This document shows positions 21,693-32,350 of a DNA stretch of 64,000 bases, piece by piece. Below the pieces are notes generated by a model, which did not search any database, was not told the origin of the DNA, and was given only the letters and a program-made list of their open reading frames with translations. The stretch covers positions 1,302,001 to 1,366,000 of the forward strand of contig JACTVC010000012.1 of assembly GCA_018417955.1 (NCBI GenBank), written 5' to 3'. The number at the start of each line of letters is the position of its first letter. Position 1 is the stretch's first letter. A program made the translations under genes and the position numbers. The stretch is from Laccaria trichodermophora (Eukaryota > Basidiomycota > Agaricomycetes > Agaricales > Hydnangiaceae).

Positions 21693-24600
21693 ATGTCTTA
21701 TGATTCCTCTCCATCCCAGCAAGGTTTTTTCCATTCTCCGTCTCTCCATACCGCTGTGTCAACACATATACAGGCCTGGTCTTGCCCACTATGACCATGC
21801 AAAATCAGATACACGAGCTTGCAAAGACGCTGCCTCCTCCAAGGAAACAAAACACCGCTTGCGACGCCTGCAGGTCTATTATTCGATCTGGCCGCCCGTT
21901 ATGCTATCTTCTGACACTGCATTAGGACAAGGAAAGTTAAATGCAACAGATTCCCCGGCCAGGACAAGGTAGTGTTATCGCCCTCGTCATTTCTACCTCA
22001 GTATTGACGCTCTGCACACACAGTGCCAGGTACGTTTGATCCTACCTGCTAAATTCATTTTTTGTTAAATCATCCATAACAGCATTGTCTGTCTAAGAAT
22101 TACCCTTGCACGTCAGTCTTCCCGTTGACTGTCAAAAGGTGACTCCGCGGCCTTACCCATTTGACTTTTGCCTAGGCACTTTGTGCAGCAGGCCACTAGC
22201 GAGAAGAAGAGAAGCTCTGCAATCTCTCGGAGACCTAGACAACTGAGCTCCGCTGGATCAACGTGCGTCATGCCGTCTCAAATCATCCCTTTATCGCGTT
22301 AATCATCATTTCTCAGTCCCACATCACCTACACCTTTAAGATAGTGAGTCAGCGTTCTCCGTTATTTACCATCAGTCCACATCTCATTTCATTGCGCCAG
22401 CGCCTCACCCCCCGAAAAGGCCGCTGTCCTTACATCTCCACATATAACAAATGGATTACATTTACCTCTCATGGTTAGATATGGTTTCTACCCACCCATA
22501 ACTCTCTCTACACCCACTAGGGAGGTTCTGTGTTTTGTTTTCGCTCCACCAGATAATTCCAAGTACGTCATGTGCATTCTGTGCAGATTGTTCGTTCAAC
22601 TCTGAATTAATAGTCCTAATGACAAGGTGGCATTTTCCCCGGGCCGTCCAAAGTCCCCATACGAAGCTTGGGGAGAACTGGCATCAAAATTGGAGGACGA
22701 CAATTTCAGAGCTGAGTGCGTGTCTAAATTTAACTCGAATCGTGTGAGACATTTAGCCACGCCAGCGTGGTGTTGCGGATTCTGAATTTCCCACAAGAAT
22801 TATTTTGTTCCCTACTTCGTCTTGCTGATTACTGTTCGTTTCCACGATAGGTTTGCTCTCGACCTTGTTGAAGTATTTTTCCAGATCGTCCACACCCGCC
22901 TACCCCTTCTTAATCCCGCACAATTCCGGAATCGCCTGCAGTTGCAGGGTAATTCCACCGACGATAAACCTTTACATCCTGCATTGGTCGCGACCGTGCT
23001 GGCCTGGGGTACAAAGTTTTCCGAGCACCCAGTATTAGTAGCGGACCGTCGGCGCCCGGGCGGTCAAAGTCTCATCGCCAAAACGCTCATTGATCGTGCG
23101 CGAGATCTAGCGGAAGCTTTGAAAGTTCATCGAATTCCTTCACCTGACCACGTAGTTATTTCGCTTCTTATCGAACCGCTCCAAAGCCGTTAGTTATTTT
23201 CTACCTAGCCCACGCGCTCGCTCTTGCTTATTTTAATTCTTTTTGCAGAAACTCCAGATGATCCCAATGGTGTGCTCCTGTCACAGAAGGCTGAGTTTTT
23301 TTCGGGATTTGACTTCTTCTCTAGGGTTTCACGGTTTCTGGCTGACCGCCGCCACACGCCACCTACTGGATCTCAACGTACGTACCGAAGTCGCTCATCG
23401 CATCCGTCAAGTGTCTGACTGATATTTTGGGGCAGATCAACCACAAATCTGTGATGGCGACCATACTGGATCCGGAAAGTCGTGGGACAATGATTTTCGC
23501 ATGGTGGATGACGTGCATATGTGACGCCTACGGTTCTGCTTATTATCGTCGTAAACCCATCCTAGACGACGACGACTATGATATCGATTTTTACGTTGTC
23601 GATTCCGTGAGTGCGGAGATGGATACGCACAGTCAGACTCCTTCGCCAAGAGAACAATTAGAGGTATTTATGCTCGTCTCTTCTCGGCAACATCACAGAT
23701 TAAAAATCTAATGCACTTTTTCCTCACAGTTTCTGGTATGGCTTTGTTTTGTTGTTACAGATCAAACATTAATTACCCTCCGTAGGGTTACTACAGAGCC
23801 GCTCATTCCCTCGCTCGGACCGTCCGTCAAATGTCGAAACAGCTATGGAAGCCAGTAACTGAGTCTGATGGGATACCTTACGACAATTTGGTAGCCTTTA
23901 CAACGGCGTTGGTAGAATGGCGGGATAAGTACTTGTCCATGGTTGGCGTTCCGACCAACTTTGAAGGGACATGGGACTTTGTCTCCGTATGTTTTGTTAG
24001 TTTCACCCCCTTGGTCAGTGTTGACGCGTGGCTGGATGGTCCAGGCAGTTTCCTCATGCGCAAGTGACGCCACATACCACGTTATATGGATCATTTTATT
24101 CAACGCATTGGACGACTTTGGAGTCAAAGAAACGAACGACGCTACACATGAACAAATTGATGCAGCTAAGCGGAAGATAGCTGATGAAGCTCTACATGGT
24201 GCATTGCGCATCGCCGGCTTGGTGCGCAAAAATGAGAATTCTGTTTTGACTGTCTCCATTGACCTTTTGTGCTAATCAGGCTGGCGTACTGACGTCCAAT
24301 GGTTACCTGGTGAATACCGCTTTGCTTCCAAATCCTCGAGGCCATTTCGTTTATTATTTTTTCTAGAGATTAGATCCAGCAGTCATGCACGTCAGCTGCA
24401 TCCAAGCCGGAACCTTGCTTGCCCGCCTCGGACGTCCAGAAGTATCAAACTGTATTGCTGGTCTAGATCAATACAGTCACTCCTACGAAGAGGCAGGCGA
24501 CCAGGCGAACGAGATGCGGCGTTCCTACACCCTTGCGCGGAAAGGAGTGACAGAGCTGAACCACATGTCCAGCGTCACGCCACGCCCTGTGGCGTCGCCT

Positions 24601-24761
24601 TCTGCTATGGTAGTGGACGATCACGACATCATAGGGACGAATGGAACGTCGAATGTAATGTCATGCCCCTTGAGCTTGTTTCAGGCCTAGACTGACAGCT
24701 TCTCTTTCTGCCCTGCACCTAGGGGTTCTCGTCGCCGGAAAGTTACTTGTATGGTCGGTAG
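21693..24761 (+). CDS. Zn2Cys6 fungal-specific transcription factor
   Basis: DNA-binding regulator with an N-terminal binuclear zinc cluster and a Fungal_trans domain. Exons at the 5' end: 21693-21723, 21774-21873, 21926-21968, a 6-nt exon 22024-22029, 22083-22111, 22176-22262. Joined, they give CDACRTRKVKC then FPGQDK and CQHCLSKNYPCT, a perfect CX2CX6C-X8-CX2CX6C cluster, followed by a basic linker (SEKKRSSAISRRPRQLSS). Further exons read SPYEAWGELASKLEDDNFRA, then LVEVFFQIVHTRLPLLNPAQ opening the Fungal_trans domain, ESRGTMIFAWWMTCICDAYG with YYRRKPILDDDDYDIDF, and WGELASKLEDD-type helices. The last exon ends SPESYLYGR, stop 24759-24761. The target is unknown. The first exon (GTTTTT donor) is less certain; the ATG at 21791 is the alternative. 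Confidence 0.85.
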
Positions 24762-25474
24762 TGTTGATCCGTGGACTGTAAAATGGTGAATTTCTTCTAT
24801 CTCGATGTATTTTTAAAGTATATACCACACTTGTTTTGCGTCTTTCGGGCTATGGACTATCATGTTTTGGTATTACTTACGGTCGACAAAAATATACTGT
24901 ATGGATGTTTGAAAGACGGATGGAGCGCACATTTGGAAATAAAAATGGTTGTGGTCTCCGCTGCGGTCGCCTGGGGACACAGATTTCAGTCACAAATACT
25001 TTTGAGCTCTATGAGGACTTTCTAGGATGGCTAATAATACTGTGCACATTCCAACGCAAACAGCTGTGCACTAGTGAAAGGTTCCCGAAATCTCTCCGAT
25101 GTTAGCGCAACCTTCGTTGACACAATGACATTGTAACATTGGCTTAGTACATACGTATTTTGACAAGTTAGTAGGTACTGCTAATTAGTCGCATTCTGGT
25201 ACCTTCCATCAATATTCTAATGCAAGGCTTGGTCATGACATGAGAGGCTATGGAGATAAATTGTTAAATGATACAGGTGTGAATAGATGGAGAAGTGTAT
25301 GTGAAGACTTGTAAAGGTACATGCTGATGAAGTACGGCAACGAAACATAAATGATTTTTTCACCCCCAGAGAGAACAACATGACTGCAAAGGAGAAGGGG
25401 TCGGGTGGGGGGGAAGAGGGAGGCGACAAGATGGTAGGAGTAGTCGTCGTAAGGCAGAGGGAATCATAGCGAAG
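24762..25474. other. Intergenic, 0.7 kb, AT-rich convergent spacer
   Basis: Lies between the 3' ends of two DNA-binding-protein genes. ORFs at 24771-25105 overlap in two frames and have no recognisable domain. Nothing supported. Confidence 0.5.
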
Positions 25475-27444
25475 TCATCCACCTCGATCGAAAGGAACAC
25501 CACTGGCAGCCTGGAAGAGGGCGCACTTGATGGTGGCGAGGACCTGTCGTTCGTGGGGCTGGATGATGCCGCTCCCGACCGTGTCAAGGAATACAATCAG
25601 CGTGTTGACGGCTTCCTCGGCTTCGGCCATGCTGGGCGGGGGGTTGGGAGCGGGAGCCATGGGTGTGAAAATTACACGGTCGCCAGCGTCATACACCCCA
25701 TTGCTGTACACTATCTGCTCTTGGACAGGGAGGTGTTCTTGAACGGGATGGTGGTGTTCTTGAACGGGGTGGCGGTGTTCGTAAACGTCATCGTTTACCT
25801 GGGCGGTGGGCACTTGCTGGCCAACGAGTGGGGATTGGTGTGGCGCAGCTTCGTGCATCATGGCGGAGGCATTACTTGCAGCCGCATGATGCATCTCGTC
25901 GTGTGATGGCTCTGGCCAGTGATTTTGGGGTGCCATTTGTTGATCGTGGGTTGGCGCTTCCGATTCGGTCGACCGTCTAGGGACAAACTCGTTGTCTGGC
26001 GAGATGTGGGAAGGGAGATCGCCCATAGGCTCGTTATATGAGTGGTTTGGTGGCGGAACCGCGCAAGGGCCAGATGGCAGGGCGCCTGGGTTGTCGTTGC
26101 GGTTCGCTGCAATCATTTTTTCACCTTTGACCCACTTGCCGCCTCGAACGTCGTGTCGATGCTTGAAATTTTCGATCCAACCTGAGCTCGCTTTGAATCT
26201 CTCCTCGGGAATGTGAAGTTTTTGTGCGGTGTCAAGTGCGGTTGTGCGGATGAGGAGATCTGAGATGTTGGTGTCGTTGTTGGTACACTCCTGGAGCCAT
26301 TGTCGCATGACTTCCTCTATTTCAGGGAACTTTGACGGCCTGAAAAGTAATTCAATATATTTCGTGGAGAGACGCAGATGAACTGATAACTACCGATTTT
26401 TTGCGGCACGGTCAAGGCCGTCTTCAGCGTTCAGCCATTTTTCTTTCCCCTTCAGGATCTTGCTCACAGTACTGCGCTCGACTTGGAAATGCTCTGCGAT
26501 GTCTTCCTGCCTGGCATTCGGATGCTCTAGATGGTAAAGGCAAATATCTTTCCGATCACGGTCGCGTAGGCGTTGTTTGCGATGCTTGGGTTTCGTGACA
26601 CCACCATTTGGTAGTGTGGCGCACTTACCCTTGCTGGATTCTGCGGTAGGGGCACCAAATCGATGGGATGTCCCTGAGGATGAAGTCAAACCAGAACCTG
26701 AGCTAAGAGCAGGTGATGGTTGACGCGGTTCCAGGGCTATGGTAGACCCGGACGCAGAACGTGAATGAGTCTGGCGCACATAAGGCGAGAAGCGTGATGT
26801 TGTCGATTGGGGAGTAAGATAGGGAGACTGCAGCTGCACGGGATGCGCATTTCCGGTGTTAACGGACAACCCTTCGTCGACGCGATCGTAGGATATATGG
26901 GCAGGGGTCTGGGGACGTGAGTGCGGACCCAACTCTATGGATGGTTGTCGCCCCTAAAACGCGTAGAAAATTAGAGATGATTCGGGATAAAGAAAAACGT
27001 AGTTACCCGCACTGGGGAATTGTCCCGTTTACTCGCAAGATACGGTCTTGACACAGAGAGACGACGTTCCCCGAGTGGACCCTGAAGCAAACTCGACTGC
27101 CCGCGCGTTTGCCGCGTTGGGCCTATACTTGATTCCACTTGAGAGAAGATACGATTGTCCTGCATATGAGGATGCGGCAGCGATGATTGTTGCGAATGCG
27201 ATGAATATTGGTCTAGCTGTAGATGTGGTGTCTGGAGGGGCGAATTAAGGGACGATGTAGGTGAGGGGTAGTTTTGATCGGGAAGAAACATGGAACGATG
27301 TCGGTGGGATGTACTGAATGTTGCGACAGGCGACAAGACGTCGTTGTTGTTGTGCCAGTGGTGGTGGTTGGCGACGGGGTTGAAGGTGTGCAGACTAGTA
27401 GGGCATTCCTGGAAGGCTAGAGGGAATTGGTGAGCTGAAATCAT
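25475..27444 (-). CDS. CENP-B/Abp1-type helix-turn-helix protein
   Basis: Three exons: about 27444-27005, 26950-26393 and 26340-25475. The N-terminal 300 residues are Gln/Ser/Pro/His-rich and disordered. Then come two helix-turn-helix modules as in CENP-B, fission yeast Abp1 and pogo-like transposases: DRKDICLYHLEHPNARQEDI with VERSTVSKILKGKEKWL, then a Tc5/CENP-B-type unit containing MRQWLQEC, TTALDTAQKLHIPEERFKAS and SGWIENFKHRHDVRGGKW. No DDE transposase domain follows; the C-terminal part is acidic/His/Pro-rich (HHPVQEHLPVQEQ repeats) and ends in a short helical segment NTLIVFLDTVGSGIIQPHER. This points to a domesticated DNA-binding protein rather than an active transposase. Role (centromere, replication or transcription) is not readable here. 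Confidence 0.82.
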
Positions 27445-30324
27445 TTTTGGGAGAGAAGAAAAAATGCAGCAAGTACCTTTTTGAACGACCCAAGCTTATA
27501 AGGATGACTCGCCTAGCTAACCCACTTGTAAAAATCCAAAAGCTATACTTGATACCCTTTCCTTTTTAGGCACAACTTGATCGCGACCACGTTCCCCTTC
27601 TTATCCAAGTTTGGTTATCCAGGTTTGGTCATCATCCACTCTTGTTTGTCCTTCTGCCTTGTTTTCAGCCCATTTCCATCCCATTTCCTGCTTTTTTTGT
27701 ATTTTCCCTCTCCGATCCTATATCGCCTCAATTCTCCCTCTGCGCATCGCACACCTGCAAAACATCTCTTCTATTGCATCCAGTCTCAAACGTCTATATG
27801 CGACGTTTCTCCAACGATTCCCGGTTGATATCGTTTCGAGGACCACGGAATCAATATCGGACACAAGTCGTGTACCATCTATCCAGACACGCGGCTCTGG
27901 TCTGGCAGCCTTCTTCTCCTCGTCTATTGGCCACAGGGAATGTCAGGGGATCATTTAATGTATATCCCTCTGAACGTTCTTCCCAGCGATCTAATACGAC
28001 ACGCCTCGTACCTGATCTTGATCACCCCCTAGGAGATCTCTCTCCCCATCCCATTCTACACCTCATACCTGTTGGAGTGTCCGCCAATCCGCAGGTTACT
28101 TTGGCATGACTTGTCCTGACTTTTGAGGGAGAGGCTTTGCACAGTCGACCCTCCCGACCTCGGAAATGAACTTCTCGTGTTCATGACTAAACGAACCCAC
28201 TTACCCACCAGGACATCCGCCCGATGACATACCCTTGTCAGTATCGTCCACTGGTGTGGGTCAAATCAGTGGCCAGTTCCACGCGGAACTTTCTCTCCTT
28301 AGCTCCTTCCCGATGACGCTCACGGGGTCATTATCCCTACATTTTTGTCTTTCTTCTCGACTCAAAATTTTTATATTAACGGAGTTTTCTTCCGACGTTC
28401 CTATCCTGATGACTGGAAGTCAATCGCGGCTGGCGCACTTGGTCGGGTCCGTGGTCTGGAGAGTGTTCTACGTCGTCCCGCTCGGTCTGTCCTCTATTTT
28501 ATTCGTCTGCACCTTCATTGGGGTGTCCCCTGCAGTTTGTCGTACTTCGTTTGTCAGGACCAAACATTGGCGCGTTTGTCAAGAAATCTGCGACTACAAA
28601 ATCTGGTGCAACGTTAGAACCCTTGATGTCGTTTGACATAATCTTATGAGCTTAACATAAACTAGTAGGCACCCTCTTTGGTCGCTCCATTTAAAGCTGA
28701 TTTGGCCCAAGCTGAAATTTCCTCCTGTCAATTTCTTTGGATCTTCATCACGGGGGCAGTACATATCCCGAACGGAGGCAAAATGTCAGGTCTGGATCTA
28801 TTTTGCCCATTCAACAAGATCTTGCTTGCCGCGTGTCCAGCAGCCTCATGGTCCCTGCGGGCTTATGGCTGAGATTTCACTGTTCATAGATAGCGTCAAG
28901 TTCAATGTTGCGCGTTCTGGAAAGGCCGGGAGACCGCAATTCAATTTAACGTGGTTTTCTGATGTTTTTATAAACCTCGAACAAGTCCTTATCCTCTTGA
29001 TCTACCCGAAAAACGAGGTGAACACGGTTCCTTACAACAACATGCAAGCCCCCTCGTTAATGCCTGTGCGTTTAATCAACGTTTGAAACATCTTGCTAAC
29101 ATTCGCTTTCTTGTGTCACTTCTGTTCCGCAAGTGCATGAAGGCAAAGGTATTGGTGATCGCGACCTCGCCTGCGCTCTTCCTGTCGTATCCTCATATCC
29201 TTATCTTCTCCTAGACGCCATCATCCTCAATTATGCACGTGAGCCCCGCCAAGGTTTTGGGGTTCATCCTTCCCTTTCCGAAAATCGATTATGCTCTGTC
29301 GGCGGAATTTATGCTAATTTTTTGCTGTGTCGATGGCGGCAAGAAAATTCGCAGAGCCTTGGCTGGACCTACTGGGGAGCAATATAAATTGCCTCCTGAT
29401 CTCGGAGACAATTGCGAGAGTAATTCGCTATCGATGGCTATAACTGGTTGCGTCATGCGCCTACGTGTTCCTACTTCAAGTTATGTTCTTGCTTTTATGT
29501 GCGATGGACCAGCAGGCCGTTTACTTTCTGACAGTAATTTCAGGCGCGCGTATGATCTTGTCCTAATCGGAACACCCCACGCGCCTGGGGTATTCCAGTT
29601 GTTTTGCTCTTCTTTCGGAGCATTGTCCATCATCATCAGTTTCATATCAATCGAACCATGCGCCATGTAAAACTGTTGCGACTGCTTTACCACATAGGAC
29701 AGTAGAAGCTTCTGGTACATCGGATCGTTGTTGATGACGTTTTGTAACCCAAGCGAACATAATGTTTCCGAGTTCTCTAGCATTCGCGCGGGTTCATTGC
29801 CGTGTCTAACAATTTGAGGTCAACCGCGTACGTGATTACACTAAGGACAACCGATAAGTTTTTAGATTCTCCTTTGGCGATGACGGTTCAACTTCACCCC
29901 TTCTCCGCGTTTCTCCTCATCCATCTCGCAAGCCGGGCGCTTTTTTGAACTTCAATCTGAGACTTGAGTGGAATTGTTGGAATACTTTTTTCTGTCAGTA
30001 CCAGGGACGAATTTAATTGTTTTTACGATTGCCGGCGGGAGAAGGTCATCGCGGAGTCTAAACTTTAGTCTTTCCAAACACGTCAGTGTCTTCATCGATG
30101 TCGGGTATCACATTCCAAAGTATCCCTGCTGACCCCTTCCAAGAACTGGGATAACGAAACAACGACGCTTGCCCGCCTCTGAATACCTGTGATACATTGT
30201 CTTTGCTTTGACCGCTCACCCGATATTTCGGACATAGCTTGCTCCGCCACTCCCAGCCGGCGAATCTCGGAAACATGACTCCTAAGATCGGATGGAGACG
30301 GGCAATGGGCGCATGTTGGCCAAC
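27445..30324. other. Unresolved 2.9 kb region, no confident gene
   Basis: Starts with a CT-rich, promoter-like stretch (about 27550-27720). It then has several overlapping plus-strand ORFs (27798-28109; 28235-28636; 28826-29086; 29233-29670) and minus ORFs at 29481-29783 and 30058-30360. I could not join them into a protein with a known fold, and frames change often. It may be a poorly conserved multi-exon gene on the plus strand, or a decayed gene. Confidence 0.4.
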
Positions 30325-30331
30325 TATAAAG
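30325..30331 (+). promoter_or_regulatory. TATA box of the alternative oxidase gene
   Basis: TATAAAG, 51 bp upstream of the AOX start at 30376. Confidence 0.5.
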
Positions 30332-30375
30332 CCTAGTCGTGATGGAACGACAAGGAGCAATCAATTCACTTGGCC

Positions 30376-32039
30376 ATGATCAGGACATCCCTTCTCAAAG
30401 CTTCCCCCTTATACCTCCATCATAACGCAGCTGCGTTTCGTTTGACACGAACCTCATGTCTGGCTGCTGCGTGTCGGCGAACCATAACATCATCCGCACA
30501 AACCACCATTAAAGAGGCTACCCCAGTCCTCCCACGTACGCAATTCAACAATTCCTGTTGTGTGAATCGCATCCATACTGACTTTCACAGGTTCATCATC
30601 AGACGACGCCGCTTCGAAACCTGGACTTACAACGCCCGATGCCGTTAGCACTGTACCCACTATGGTCCGCGGAGACTGGGTTCTATTCCACCCTGTGTAT
30701 TCTCCCGACGAGCTTAGGGCCGTAGAGGTGCGTCTGCCCTTCTCAAACAGCTGAGCTTCAGAATGCTCATCTCTTTTTCTTTGAAAGGTTCTGCACCAAA
30801 GAGCCAATACTTGGTCTGATAAGATTGCGTATGGGCTAGTCAAATTTGCTCGCGCGACCTTCGATTTTGTATCCGGGTATAAGCACCCAACTGTGCCTCC
30901 AAGCCCGGATATGACTGTCGCACAACTTAGGAAAGCCGGTTATCTGTTGGATGACCGTGCTTGGCTCACTGTATGTAATTTCTTGCCTCTATGCGTTCTT
31001 GCAGCTTACATATCATCCCAGCGCATTCTCGTGTTGGAGAGCATTGCTGGTGTGCCGGGTATGGTGGCTGCAACCCTTCGCCATCTGACAAGTTTGAGGC
31101 TTATGGTACGCATTGACGCTCGCCATTGGATTTCTTGTTTTCATTTTGCTTTCAGCGTCGCGACAGTGGATGGTCAGTAATGCCCGTTATCGGAAGTGCC
31201 CCATCTCAACTTTAACTACCAGGATACACACCTGCCTTGAGGAGGCTGAAAACGAAAGAATGCATTTGATGTGAGCCTCTTCCTTGATGCTCAAAACCTC
31301 TTGACTCAAAAGTTGATTACATGAAGGACTTTTATGACGCTCAGGAAACCTTCTATTATTCTTCGTGCTATTGTGCTGGCAGCGCAGGGCGTATTCTACA
31401 ACTTATTCTGTAAGTTTTCTCTACTTTCTTTGCTGCTGAATATTTCTAATCTTATCCAGTCTTGTCGTATCTCATTTCACCAAGAATATGCCATCGTTTC
31501 GTTGGTTATTTGGAGGAGGAGGCTGTAGTGACATAGTACGTGACTCAAAGATGCCCACTTTTTGGGTATTGACAACAGGTAGTACTCGATGCATCGCCGA
31601 CCTCGAGGCTGGTCGCATTCCAGAATGGTGAGCATCTTCTATTCTTGCCATCATCTTGTTTATAACGAAGTTCGATAGGTCCAACAAACCTGCACCCGAA
31701 ATTGCCATTGACTACTGGCGTCTTCCTCCGGATGCCAAGCTTCTTGACGTCTTGTACGCTGTGAGGTCTGATGAAACGACTCATCGTTTTGTCAATCACA
31801 GTCTAGCGAACCTAAACCCTGACACGGATGTCAATCCATTTGCGCTACGAGAACCAGATATGCATACGAAGGGAAAGAAGATTGCGTGAGTAGTCTCTTT
31901 TTGGCTTTGGTTCTTTGGACACAATCGCTCATTTTGCGTATGAAGCTTCGATAGAACAGAGGCCGAGGCATACATATCGGAGTCGCACGCTCTGCTGGGC
32001 AAGAAGATCGCACCTCCGCGTGATGAACAGAGTAGATAA
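30376..32039 (+). CDS. AOX1: Alternative oxidase, mitochondrial (AOX)
   Basis: Di-iron ubiquinol oxidase of the inner membrane that passes electrons from ubiquinol to oxygen without proton pumping. Start MIRTSLLKASPLYLHHNAAA; the first 45 residues are a presequence rich in Arg, Ala and Thr. Spliced motifs: GDWVLFHPVYSPDELRAVEV, then ILVLESIAGVPGMVAATLRH (first iron Glu), CLEEAENERMHLMTFM (ExxH pair), a hydrophobic segment with VFYNLFFLSYLISPRICHR, LEEEAVVTY, and RSDETTHRFVNHSLANL (last Glu and His). It ends APPRDEQSR with TAA at 32037-32039. All iron ligands are present. About eight introns of 50-60 nt. It has its own TATA box, in keeping with inducible control, which is not otherwise visible. 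Confidence 0.96.
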
Positions 32040-32350
32040 CTTTGAGAGGGGTCATACAGGAAGGGCAGGAAGGACTATACCATGGAAGGACGGGAACCAT
32101 TACCATTAATTTTGTAAAAAGCCTTCTTTTATGTATACTAAGTAGTGTAATTATCATACCACTCCTCAATACAGTACAAGGAAACCCTTTTTTGAGGTTA
32201 GGGTCTCATACTAATTGACAGTGCCAAGTGTCACCTTGCACCACGCCACTGCCTCTCTCCACCAGGCGTCATTGCCCGCCATTTCGGACTGTATAAGGAG
32301 TCGCATGACTAGATATTGAACCGACTCCCAGTTCCATTTGTGCGTCTCCA

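Noticed and set aside
29481..29783. Minus ORF of 100 codons (LENSETLCSLGLQNVINNDP and on)
   Set aside because: No flanking exons could be joined and no family was recognised; it overlaps plus-strand ORFs in a region of unclear coding status.
30058..30360. Minus ORF of 100 codons
   Set aside because: It covers the AOX promoter including its TATA box and has no family signature; treated as chance.
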